Shown here piece after piece: positions 51,478 to 59,628 of a stretch of DNA of 64,000 bases. Numbering within the stretch: the stretch's first letter is position 1; every line of letters begins with the position of its first letter. The DNA is taken from positions 25,484 to 89,483 of the forward strand of contig JAVBPH010000056.1 in NCBI GenBank assembly GCA_031549725.1, in the 5' to 3' direction. The notes beneath the pieces are model-generated. The model was given only the letters and a program-made list of their open reading frames with translations, was not told the origin of the DNA and made no database searches. A program made the position numbers and the translations under genes. The stretch is from UBA937 sp031549725 (GTDB taxonomy: Bacteria > Spirochaetota > Spirochaetia > Treponematales > Breznakiellaceae).

Positions 51478-52544
51478 GGGGTTCTCCTGGTTTTTAATTT
51501 CCGTATTAAGGATGACAAGCCGGTTCCGGAAAACTGCACAGTCACCAGGATCAGAATAATTGCCTGGATAAAAGCGGCTGTATCCAATTGAATACCGCTG
51601 GATAAAAGGGCCGCGTCCGATCCTGCCCTCAGCCATGCATAGATCAGCGCCGAAGGTATAAGCGCCAGGGGATTATTCCCGGCGATGAGTGCAACCGCAA
51701 TGGCATTCCAGCCCAGGCCTCCTGAAAAACCCCGGTGGCAAATTCCGTAGGTCCCGGCTACTGCAAAAAAACCAGCCAGCCCCTGAAGCGCCCCTGAAGA
51801 AAGCATTGCGGGGATCCAGTAATGTTCCACCCTGATTCCACCATAGCGTGCAAATGCGGGAGCGGTCCCGGCAATCCTGAAACGGTACCCAGGGCGGGTG
51901 GAATTAATAAACCCATGGCCCAGGAGAACCAATCCCAGGGCTATCACCAGGGAGACCGACAAACTTGATGGAGGCATGATATGCGGGAGAACCCTGTCCG
52001 CGGAGAAACTCCCGGTGGCCTGGAGATTTCCCGAGGTATCCCGGAGGGGACCAATTATACAGTAATCAGCCAGGGGAATTAAGGCAGCGGATAAAAGAAA
52101 AGAAGTGATTAATTCGGATGCCCCTTTTTTCTTAAGCCACCCCGAAAGGGTTCCCATCAGCGCTCCGGTGGTTACCGCTGCGCCGCCTGCCAGAACCAGC
52201 GCCAGAGGACCAGGGACATTTTCCATTAGAAGGAGAACCGCCGAGGCAGCCAGGCCTCCCAGGTATATCTGCCCCTCCCCTCCCAGGTTAAAGGTTCCTC
52301 CCCGGAAAGCCAGGACAATTCCCAGACCGGCGGTCAAAAACAGTGCCGCCTGGTCCAGCATATTTCCCAGGAACCAGGGCGATGACCAGGGACCCGCAAA
52401 AAAGGCCTTCAGGGCCGGGAGCGGGTCCGACGTATTTACCAGGATAAAAAGAACCGCCGCAATAATGGCCGCACAAAATGCTATGACCGAACCATAAAAC
52501 GGACTAATCCGGGATTGTCTTGAAACAGTTTTATCATCGGCCAT
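51474..52544 (-). CDS. rfuC: Riboflavin ABC transporter permease (RfuC type)
   Basis: 356 residues from the ATG that overlaps the ATPase gene by 11 bases. About eight to ten membrane helices. Family features are FRGGTFNLGGEGQIYLGGLA near residue 80 and GWNAIAVALIAGNNPLALIP near 280, typical of the YufP/nucleoside-sugar permease group. An earlier in-frame ATG is possible but lies deeper in the ATPase gene. Overlaps on both sides show strict coupling with rfuB and rfuD. Confidence 0.85.
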   Translation of the reverse strand: MADDKTVSRQSRISPFYGSVIAFCAAIIAAVLFILVNTSDPLPALKAFFAGPWSSPWFLGNMLDQAALFLTAGLGIVLAFRGGTFNLGGEGQIYLGGLAASAVLLLMENVPGPLALVLAGGAAVTTGALMGTLSGWLKKKGASELITSFLLSAALIPLADYCIIGPLRDTSGNLQATGSFSADRVLPHIMPPSSLSVSLVIALGLVLLGHGFINSTRPGYRFRIAGTAPAFARYGGIRVEHYWIPAMLSSGALQGLAGFFAVAGTYGICHRGFSGGLGWNAIAVALIAGNNPLALIPSALIYAWLRAGSDAALLSSGIQLDTAAFIQAIILILVTVQFSGTGLSSLIRKLKTRRTP

Positions 52545-54126
52545 CTGATAATCCCTTATCTTCCCCATGAACGGACCCGACCATAGCCCGGCCAATGGAT
52601 TCCTTTAATCCCTGGCTCCCGGCGTAATCCGCGGTTCTAAAAGTACCGGAAACAGAACCGTTCTGCAGAACAATGATTTCATCGGATACGGAAATTAAAA
52701 ATTCCATATCCGCCGAAAATATGAGAATTGATTTTTCCCTGGCGGCATACTTCCGCAGTTCATCAATTAATTTCTCTATGGAATGCCGGTCCAGCCCCCA
52801 GGATGGTTCGGACAGAACAAAGAGATTGGCATTTTCCGCCAGTTCCCTCTGAAGAATAATCCTCTGGATCATTCCCCCGGAAAAGGCCTGCCCCGGTAAT
52901 TTTGGGGACCGGAGAACCCCGGCTTTCTTCATAATATTGTCCGCCCACCGGTTAAGATAATCCTTATCCATAACACCCAGTTTCCCCAGCCATTTCCTGC
53001 CGGACCTGCGGTGGGCGTAAATAATCAGACTGTCCCAAAGGGGAAGCTGGTACGCCATGGCAGTCCCGGTCCGGTCTGCGCTTAAATAGGCGCCGCCGGT
53101 TTTACGGAAAATTCCGGGACCCAGGCCGCCGATTTTTTTATCATTCAGAATGATATCCCCATACTTGGGCTGCAGGAATCCCGCCAGGGACAATTCCAGA
53201 GTTTCCAGGCCGCTGTCCCGCACGCCGGCAAACCCGATAATCCTTCCGCTTTTAATAGTTACATTAATTCCGCGCAGGAAAGGTTTTTCCGGGTCCTCCA
53301 CGGAAAGATGATTTATCCGCAATATATTTTTTCTGTTCCGGATTCCCTTATCCTGGGATTCAACAATATGTTTATCCGCAGAAATTACCGGCAGCATTCC
53401 CTTGGTTTTTCCGGCTCCAAACATATAACTTCCCAGAGCTTCCATGGAAAGGTCCCTGGATTTCCGGCTGACCATCAATATCCCATGGCGCAGCACGGTT
53501 ACCCGGTTGGATAGGGCCAGGGTTTCCTCCAGCTTATGGGAAATAATAACAATCCCCCGGCCTTCGTCCCGGAGTTTTTTCAGTAAATAAAAAAGTCTGT
53601 CCGTTTCAACAATGCTGAGCACCGCGGTGGGTTCGTCCAGGATAATATATTTCACATTCCTCAGGAGCAGCGCCAGAACCCCAGCTTTCTGCCTTTGCCC
53701 GATGTTCAAACTTTCCACGGGATCTTCCACGGGAAGATCAAATCCCCATTCATCCGAAACTCTTTTAACCAATTCCCGGGACTTGGTCCGGGAAATAATC
53801 CCGAACCGGGACTGTTCCGATCCTACGGTACAGTCCTCCCAGACCCGGAATCCCGGCACCATCCGGGGGTCCTGCCGGACCATTCCGATCCCGGCCTTGA
53901 TAGCGTTCCTGGGAATTGCAAAATGCCGGGGGGTTCCATCCACCAGAATAGTTCCATGGTCCGGCTGCAGGTATCCCGCCATAATATGCATTAAGGTGGA
54001 TTTGCCTGCGCCGTTTTCACCGAGGAGCGCATGGATTTCTCCCGGTCTGAGTTCAAACCCCACACCGTCCAGAGCATGAACTCCGTTGCTGGAAAAATAC
54101 TTTTGAATCCCCTCGAGTTTTACCAT
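52534..54126 (-). CDS. rfuB: Riboflavin ABC transporter ATP-binding protein (RfuB type)
   Basis: 530 residues with two fused nucleotide-binding domains, as usual for BMP-type importers. The first domain has Walker A GENGAGKST (36-44), signature SLNIGQRQ, Walker B IILDEPTAVL and the H-loop IVIISHK. The second lacks a Walker A lysine (GFAGVRDSGLE) and has VLSEPSWGLD in place of a normal Walker B, with an intact SGGMIQR signature. Degenerate second domains are common in this family, so this is not decay. It starts 3 bases after the rfuA stop. Confidence 0.87.
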   Translation of the reverse strand: MVKLEGIQKYFSSNGVHALDGVGFELRPGEIHALLGENGAGKSTLMHIMAGYLQPDHGTILVDGTPRHFAIPRNAIKAGIGMVRQDPRMVPGFRVWEDCTVGSEQSRFGIISRTKSRELVKRVSDEWGFDLPVEDPVESLNIGQRQKAGVLALLLRNVKYIILDEPTAVLSIVETDRLFYLLKKLRDEGRGIVIISHKLEETLALSNRVTVLRHGILMVSRKSRDLSMEALGSYMFGAGKTKGMLPVISADKHIVESQDKGIRNRKNILRINHLSVEDPEKPFLRGINVTIKSGRIIGFAGVRDSGLETLELSLAGFLQPKYGDIILNDKKIGGLGPGIFRKTGGAYLSADRTGTAMAYQLPLWDSLIIYAHRRSGRKWLGKLGVMDKDYLNRWADNIMKKAGVLRSPKLPGQAFSGGMIQRIILQRELAENANLFVLSEPSWGLDRHSIEKLIDELRKYAAREKSILIFSADMEFLISVSDEIIVLQNGSVSGTFRTADYAGSQGLKESIGRAMVGSVHGEDKGLSDGR

Positions 54127-54129
54127 AAT

Positions 54130-55179
54130 CTAATCTATCAGTACCAGTTTTCCCGTACGGATGGATTCTACCATCGCGGCCTGTTTTGCCCGGACATCCG
54201 CACTTACCGAGGAAATATACAAGGGATCATCCTGGACAAAATCCACAAACCCTTCTTTTACACCTACCATTTCAGCCTTGCCGAAGGGAAGTTTTCCCGC
54301 CAGGTAAAGTTTTGTCTTATCGTAGGCCGCCAGATCCTGCCGCAGGATACTGCTTCCAATTACCACCCCGGGTCTGGTGGCATAACCATTGGTATCAAAC
54401 CAGATAACCCTGGTACCCGCATCAGCGGCGGCCTTTACAATTCCTTCATTGGCTCCGCCCGCCACACAGAGAATAACCGCGGAACCCCGCCGGATCATAT
54501 CCGATGCCAGCTCCGATGCCTTTCCCGCATCATACCAGTTGCCTACTACCCTAAAATCCACCTCAAAAGCCGGATCAGCCGCCCGGGCTCCTTCTCCATA
54601 TCCGGGAAGAATAATACCATTCATGGCAGGATACTCCTGACCTGCAATAAGGCCAATCCTTTTCACAGCGCCGCCCCGGGTATTTCCCTCGAGGGAAACC
54701 AGCCCCGCCAGATATCCCGCCATATATGACTGTTCGTGCTGATTATACCGCAGGGAATAGATCATGGGATTGCCGGAAATTTCTCCGTCAAACAGAAGAA
54801 AATGCTGCTTGGGAAATTTCGCCGAAACCGCTTCAGCCAAAACAGGGAGTGAAGGATTTGATGAAACAATCAGATCAAAGGTTCCCCCCGCGGCCAGGCT
54901 GGTAAGTTTGGTTTCCCAATCGGCCTGATTAAACCCGGCTTCAATAACCCGGACCTCCGCATTTTCAGTTTCCGCGGCTGCTTTCTGGACGCCCTGGGCC
55001 AGCATCTCATATATGGGGCTTCCCGACATAATTCCGGGAATAAACACCGCTATGCTGATTTTATCCGGCGGGGCAGAAGGTTGTTCCTTTTTGCATCCCC
55101 AGGATACTGTGAGAAGCCCAATAAAAATCAGGATTGCAAAAAGCCGGCAGACATGTTTTCCAAAACAAAAAGTTTTCAT
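54130..55179 (-). CDS. rfuA: Riboflavin-binding lipoprotein (RfuA type, BMP/Med family)
   Basis: 349 residues from the ATG with GGAG 7 bases upstream (a GTG lies directly before it). The signal peptide ends at TVSWGCKKE, putting the lipidated Cys at 29. The mature protein is a BMP/Med-family periplasmic-binding fold: ISIAVFIPGIMSGSPIYEML, GQEYPAMNG and the hinge segment RVIWFDTNGYA. In T. pallidum the homologous lipoprotein binds riboflavin. Here the FMN riboswitch upstream supports the same role. First gene of rfuABCD. Confidence 0.85.
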   Translation of the reverse strand: MKTFCFGKHVCRLFAILIFIGLLTVSWGCKKEQPSAPPDKISIAVFIPGIMSGSPIYEMLAQGVQKAAAETENAEVRVIEAGFNQADWETKLTSLAAGGTFDLIVSSNPSLPVLAEAVSAKFPKQHFLLFDGEISGNPMIYSLRYNQHEQSYMAGYLAGLVSLEGNTRGGAVKRIGLIAGQEYPAMNGIILPGYGEGARAADPAFEVDFRVVGNWYDAGKASELASDMIRRGSAVILCVAGGANEGIVKAAADAGTRVIWFDTNGYATRPGVVIGSSILRQDLAAYDKTKLYLAGKLPFGKAEMVGVKEGFVDFVQDDPLYISSVSADVRAKQAAMVESIRTGKLVLID

Positions 55180-55241
55180 CACGTCGCTCCGTTAACCGCC
55201 TGTTATGTATTAACAGGCCTTCGTTGAAATCACCGGGATAC

Positions 55242-55267
55242 AAAAAAACCCCGGATTGATTCCAGGG
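55242..55267 (-). terminator. Riboswitch-controlled terminator before rfuA
   Basis: On the minus strand CCCTGGA-ATCAA-TCCGGGG (7 pairs, one G-T) is followed by seven T. It lies between the FMN aptamer and rfuA, so flavin binding most likely stops transcription here. Confidence 0.85.
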
Positions 55268-55304
55268 TGAAAAACTACAGGAAAAAAAGACGGACTGCTC
55301 CATC

Positions 55305-55438
55305 GATTTTCTTTCATCCGGACTATACCGTCGGCACCGGAATCTCACCGGTTCAGTTCAGGAACCTCCTGAAGTCGCGGGCTGTAACCGCCGGTTGGGA
55401 ATAATTGGCGTTAACCAACTCACCCGACCCTGAAAATC
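55305..55438 (-). ncRNA. FMN riboswitch (RFN element) of the rfu operon
   Basis: All conserved parts are readable on the minus strand: P1 arms GATTTTC (55432-55438) and GAAAATC (55305-55311), AGGGTCGGGTGAG, CCAACCGGCGGTTACAGCCC, GCGA, CCGGTGAGATTCCGGTGCCG, ACGGTATAGTCCGGATGAAA. These match the RFN consensus closely. The element senses FMN and here controls riboflavin import genes rather than riboflavin synthesis. A terminator follows at 55242-55267. Confidence 0.95.
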
Positions 55439-55450
55439 TTAAGTGATATA

Positions 55451-55479
55451 AAGGTAATACAGATTTTAACCGCCGTCAA
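55451..55479 (-). promoter_or_regulatory. Promoter candidate for the rfu operon
   Basis: On the minus strand TTGACG (55474-55479) and TACCTT (55451-55456) lie 17 bases apart, placing the start just before the FMN aptamer. The -35 box is strong and the -10 box weak. Confidence 0.5.
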
Positions 55480-55492
55480 TAGTTTTTCAAAA

Positions 55493-55527
55493 GTCATTTT
55501 CAAAATTAACCGGGTTTTGAAAATGGC
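55493..55527. repeat. Palindromic repeat, CGGTT-loop family (copy J)
   Basis: Arms GTCATTTTCAAAATT and GGTTTTGAAAATGGC around AACCG, with two T-G wobble pairs next to the loop and one near the end. It lies between the divergent rfu operon and the TPR gene. The arms are related to copies A and L rather than G. Confidence 0.7.
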
Positions 55528-55626
55528 TTTATTTTATAGGTAATCCAGACGCAAATGTATCAATTTCCTTCTGCATCTCCCGGTCGGGTATCGACTTTTA
55601 AAACAATTCTGGTACATAGTAGATAT

Positions 55627-58218
55627 ATGCTTAATGTGTTTAAAAACCTTCCTTTTTTCAAAAAGCACCAGGAAGAAATCATAGACCCTGATGAAATTAT
55701 TGCGGAAAAATGGGAGGCCGATTTTACCAATCCCGACCAGACCCGTTTCGAGTTAAGGGATATGCCCAGCCATACAGGTTTTATTGAAGACAAAAGCCTG
55801 GTTCTGGCACTTAAGCGTCAAAACTGTCTTGCCTGGATAGAAAATCCCCTGTACCGGTACGGGGATTTCGTTATCCAGGCTGTTCTGAGAATCGATGCCC
55901 TGGGCGGATATGCCGCGGCGGGGATCAGTTTCCGCATGGTTGATGAGGTTACCAATTATATTCTGCTTATCTCTTCCAAGGGATATTTCCGGATTGATGT
56001 GCTCCGCAACCGGAACCCTCTGCCCATGCTGGGATGGACCGAAATTCCCGGCGATCATAGGGATACGGAAAAACCCGTTCAGGTTAAAATTATTGCATCG
56101 GGAAATCATTTTATTTTTGTAATAAATGGTCAATGGGCGGCGGAAATGTATGACGATACCCTTCCCGAAGGTCAGGTAGGTTTTGTTTCCGCATCCTACC
56201 TGGCGGGTCCGGAAAAAATTGATGGGGAACATCCCCAGGTCTCCAGGGCGTATTTGGATTCCTTCAGTATTGAATCCAGAATCCTGGAGGTTGAAGCGGT
56301 ATACGAAGAATGGAACCATGACGAAAAGAAAAGTTCCGCCAGCCGGCGCCGGTTGGCGGAAACCTATTTTGCCATGGGCCAGGCGGATGACTCCCTGACC
56401 CAGCTTAAATATATCTGGGATAAAAAAGATTACTCCCCCGGCAGCGGCGAACTGCTGCTCGCCGCAAAGGCATCGATGATGCTGATGAATCTGGATGATG
56501 CAGAGATATACCTGAATACCATCCTGGATTCCCCGGATTCAGATGCCGCGGATCTTGAAAAAGCCCGGTTCCTTTACCTGGCTGAAAGGTACCAGGACCT
56601 CAGGAAATATGCCCTGGGACTTTTGGAAAAATATTCCGAAGACCTGACCCTCCGGACCCTCCTGGGTCATGCCTATTGGAACCTGAAGGATTTTTCCGCC
56701 GCCGCTGCTGCCTACGACCAGGCTGCGGCTCTGGACCAGGGGAATGGTATTCCCGCAAAAAACGCCGCCAATGCCTATGACATTCTCGGTGAAGAATCAA
56801 AAGCCCTGGAACGTTATTTAAAAGCGGGCCGGCATTTTTTAAAGAACAATAATTACAATGATCTGGGATCGGTCATCCCCAGGCTGCTCTACCTTGATCC
56901 AAGAAACTGGGAAGTCCATGCCCTGACCGGGAAGTGGGCCTTCGGGGTTGAGGACTGGCAGAAGGCCGGGTACGAATTCGGTGAAGCTGAAAGGCTGAGG
57001 CTCCAGGATAATACGAATCCTCCGGAAGACCCGGCACTGGTTTTTTTACAGGGACTTTTATTAATTCAAAAAGGCAAACGGCAGGAAGCCTTGGCTTTTC
57101 TGGAAAAAGCCCTGGCCCTGGATGATGGACACAGCATTTTTCATTTTAAACTTGCGGAGACCCGGTTCCTGTTATACGGGGACCCCCGGGATGATGAAAT
57201 GAAAAAGCATATAGCCATAGCCCTTCAGCAGGATCCCGATGACGGATGGATTGCGAACATGGCTGCCCAGGTTGCCCTGGCAGGGGGGGACCTGGAATCT
57301 GCGGCGGTACATTTATTGAAGGCAGCGGAAAGTCTGGGGGAGGTTCCCGCTATCCGGGTGAACCGGGCGGTCCTGGCATTCCTCAAAGGCTCCGCAGATG
57401 AAGCCCTGGAATTGCTGGAAGCCAACCGCAGCGAAGACCCGGAGGGAATCATGGCCAATTGTGCCGGAAACCTTCTGGTAAGGCTTACACGTTACGAAGA
57501 TGCTGAAGCATATTACAGGAAAGCCCTTTCCATTGCTCCGGACAATCTGGAATATATGCTCAACCATGCATCATGCCTTATCGAAATGGGTCTTTATGGT
57601 GAAGCGGATGCCCTGCTTGCCAGGATTCACAGTATTTCTCCCACCCCGGATGTGCTGGAACTGATAGCCTTTGTGGCTGCCCAAAAAGCCGAGTATCCCA
57701 GGGCAGAAGCGGCCCTTCAGGCGGCCCTGGAAATGGCCCCCGGAAATATATCAGCAATTGTTTCCCTGGGCTGGATCTATGCCAATACCTTCCGGTGGAA
57801 AGAACTGGAAGAAATCCTGAACAGCCTTGATTCCATGGATCTGAATGATGACAGCCGGAAACAATACCTGGAACTAAAGGAACAGTTTGAACAGGCAACG
57901 CTTAAAACTATTTCATGCGCCGCCTGTGACAGAAAATGGCGGGTCAGCAAGAATTATATTGATGTGCCTCCTATCCGGCTTTTTTCCGAGCCCCCGGATG
58001 ATTTACCCGCCGGAACCTGTCCCGAATGCGGAAAAACCTACTGTGTCGGCTGTGCGAAAAATTCTATAGATGAGGATGGCAGGTTCCTTTGCAGGGACTG
58101 CGGAAAAAATTTAAAACTGACCGACCCGGGTCTGAAAAAAATTATCAGCGACTGGGCATCCCGGGCATTCCCGGAAAAGAAGAAAAAGGGAAGACCAAAA
58201 AAAGATTCCCGGGAATAA
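55627..58218 (+). CDS. Large TPR-repeat protein with lectin-like N-terminus and zinc-binding C-terminus
   Basis: About 863 residues from the ATG giving MLNVFKNLPFFKKHQEE; an open frame reaches 24 codons further up. The first 200 residues look like a concanavalin-like beta-sandwich (GDFVIQAVLRIDALGGYAAA, then VQVKIIASGNHFIFVINGQW). About a dozen TPR units follow (residues about 210-750, for example DAEAYYRKALSIAPDNLEYM). The C-terminus has Cys pairs CAACDRKW, CPECGKTYCVGC and CRDCGK, probably a zinc ribbon. No signal peptide or membrane helix is visible. It likely acts as a cytoplasmic scaffold; function unknown. Confidence 0.75.
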   Translation: MLNVFKNLPFFKKHQEEIIDPDEIIAEKWEADFTNPDQTRFELRDMPSHTGFIEDKSLVLALKRQNCLAWIENPLYRYGDFVIQAVLRIDALGGYAAAGISFRMVDEVTNYILLISSKGYFRIDVLRNRNPLPMLGWTEIPGDHRDTEKPVQVKIIASGNHFIFVINGQWAAEMYDDTLPEGQVGFVSASYLAGPEKIDGEHPQVSRAYLDSFSIESRILEVEAVYEEWNHDEKKSSASRRRLAETYFAMGQADDSLTQLKYIWDKKDYSPGSGELLLAAKASMMLMNLDDAEIYLNTILDSPDSDAADLEKARFLYLAERYQDLRKYALGLLEKYSEDLTLRTLLGHAYWNLKDFSAAAAAYDQAAALDQGNGIPAKNAANAYDILGEESKALERYLKAGRHFLKNNNYNDLGSVIPRLLYLDPRNWEVHALTGKWAFGVEDWQKAGYEFGEAERLRLQDNTNPPEDPALVFLQGLLLIQKGKRQEALAFLEKALALDDGHSIFHFKLAETRFLLYGDPRDDEMKKHIAIALQQDPDDGWIANMAAQVALAGGDLESAAVHLLKAAESLGEVPAIRVNRAVLAFLKGSADEALELLEANRSEDPEGIMANCAGNLLVRLTRYEDAEAYYRKALSIAPDNLEYMLNHASCLIEMGLYGEADALLARIHSISPTPDVLELIAFVAAQKAEYPRAEAALQAALEMAPGNISAIVSLGWIYANTFRWKELEEILNSLDSMDLNDDSRKQYLELKEQFEQATLKTISCAACDRKWRVSKNYIDVPPIRLFSEPPDDLPAGTCPECGKTYCVGCAKNSIDEDGRFLCRDCGKNLKLTDPGLKKIISDWASRAFPEKKKKGRPKKDSRE

Positions 58219-58263
58219 TCAACAACCCCGCCTACGAATCAAGGAAGATTGATTACAGGAAAG

Positions 58264-58294
58264 CCTCTGAAAACCCAGCCAGGGTTTTCAGAGG
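58264..58294. repeat. Palindromic repeat overlapping the aroK stop (copy K)
   Basis: Perfect 13-base arms CCTCTGAAAACCC and complement around AGCCA. On the minus strand the right arm encodes the last aroK codons and the TGA stop (58288-58290). It may also end the messages from both convergent genes. Confidence 0.75.
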
Positions 58295-58842
58295 TTCCCT
58301 ATATAATCCCTTATTTGCCGGACGATCTTTTTAATATTGGATGTCTCCGTATTTACCGTATATGATGAAATTTCCCGGTACCCGATGCTTCTCCTCTGAT
58401 GAAGTTCCCGGTGGGTTTTCTCAGGATCACCGGTCTGCAGGAATGGCGGAAGCTCCCCGGAGGTTTGGCTGGTTTTCAGAATCCGCTGCCAGGCTTTCCC
58501 GGGACTTACTTCAAGGTATACCACCAGGGTTTTTTGCTTCAGCAGCGCCGCCGCTTCCGGGTTGTCAATGATCCCGCCCCCCGCGGCCAAAACGGTGATG
58601 GCCTGTTTTTGCCCGTTCCTTTCCAGGGCTTCCTGCAGTGCTTCCAGTTCGGCTTTACGGAATACCTCCGCCCCTTCCCTGTAAAGGATCCGGGGACTTT
58701 TTCCGGTCCGCTCTTCAATAAACAAATCCAGATCCAGAAAATCCGCACCGAGTAGACGGGCTAATTTCCTGCCCAGGGTGGTTTTTCCGGAATGCTTAGG
58801 TCCTGTGAGAGAAATAATTCCGCAGAAATTTCTTGTATCCAT
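58288..58842 (-). CDS. aroK: Shikimate kinase
   Basis: 184 residues, slightly longer than the typical 170. It phosphorylates shikimate with ATP. Walker A is GPKHSGKT (14-21), followed by DLDLFIEERTG (shikimate Asp), FRKAELEAL with the conserved arginine, and AAGGGIID as the substrate-binding glycine loop. The lid contains RSIGYREIS. Its stop codon lies in an intergenic palindrome. It is convergent with the TPR gene and divergent from the PrsW-like gene. With aroC it supports an intact shikimate route. Confidence 0.93.
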   Translation of the reverse strand: MDTRNFCGIISLTGPKHSGKTTLGRKLARLLGADFLDLDLFIEERTGKSPRILYREGAEVFRKAELEALQEALERNGQKQAITVLAAGGGIIDNPEAAALLKQKTLVVYLEVSPGKAWQRILKTSQTSGELPPFLQTGDPEKTHRELHQRRSIGYREISSYTVNTETSNIKKIVRQIRDYIGNL

Positions 58843-58885
58843 TCTAGACCAAATCCTACCCTAACATGTATGATTAGACTATACC

Positions 58886-59539
58886 ATGAGAGGGCTGGGA
58901 TCACTTTTCACACTCATATTATTAGCCGCATTGCCGACTGCCCTGGCATACCTTTGGCTGGTCATCCGGAAATATCAATTCAATATAATCTGGTTCCTTT
59001 GTTCTCTTCTGGCCGGGGTCCTGTCGGTGTTGTTTGCCTATCTTATCCAATTACTGATTCCGCCCATCACCATTGGGACCATCTGGGGACTTTTAATTAA
59101 AATTATTGTCCAGACAACGGTTCCGGAAGAATTAAGCCGGCTGCTGGCGGCGTTCCTTCTTATGTTCCTGGCTAAAAGATGGAAACGCCTGGGTCCCATG
59201 GAAAAAAATTCCGACGGTGCCGCTGCGGGATTAATCATGGGCTTGGGATTTGCCCTTTTTGAAACCGCAGCTTATTCAATCTCAAACATCCAGATAACCC
59301 TTCTCAGGGCGGTTACATCCTCCCCCCTGCACGGCGCATGCGGAATCAGAACCGGCATGGCCGCGGTATCCTTCAGGAACCGCAGAACCTCACTGGGTAT
59401 ATGGAACATGGTACTGGCGGTCCTGATCCATACGGCTTACAATTTCGTTATCCTGATTCCAAGAACACCTCTGCTTTTTCTCATACTGATTATAGTGGTA
59501 AGCACCATCTCCTCATTGATGTATATCAAAGCTGAATGA
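58886..59539 (+). CDS. PrsW-like intramembrane protease family protein
   Basis: 217 residues with about seven membrane helices. Conserved acidic and histidine positions of the PrsW/CAAX-protease-like group are in place: E81-E82 in VPEELSR, E126 in GFALFETAAY, H149 in SPLHGACG, and H182/N186 in LIHTAYNF. PrsW in Bacillus cleaves an anti-sigma factor; the substrate here is unknown. No anti-sigma or sigma gene is adjacent. The start is the first ATG after the divergent aroK promoter region, with no strong ribosome site. Confidence 0.75.
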   Translation: MRGLGSLFTLILLAALPTALAYLWLVIRKYQFNIIWFLCSLLAGVLSVLFAYLIQLLIPPITIGTIWGLLIKIIVQTTVPEELSRLLAAFLLMFLAKRWKRLGPMEKNSDGAAAGLIMGLGFALFETAAYSISNIQITLLRAVTSSPLHGACGIRTGMAAVSFRNRRTSLGIWNMVLAVLIHTAYNFVILIPRTPLLFLILIIVVSTISSLMYIKAE

Positions 59540-59628
59540 CGGGAATTGCTTCCAATTCTCCGGGCAAACAAAAAATGAACACCGGGATACTTCATAAGAA
59601 TCCCCATTCGTGATACCCTTTATATATC

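Noticed and set aside
52534..54126. Decay of the second ATPase domain of RfuB
   Set aside because: Loss of Walker A in the second domain is usual in BMP-type ATPases, and the signature motif and frame are intact.
50599..55182. Nucleoside importer (BmpA-NupABC type) as identity of the four-gene ABC operon
   Set aside because: Family members do include nucleoside importers, but the FMN riboswitch directly upstream favours riboflavin.
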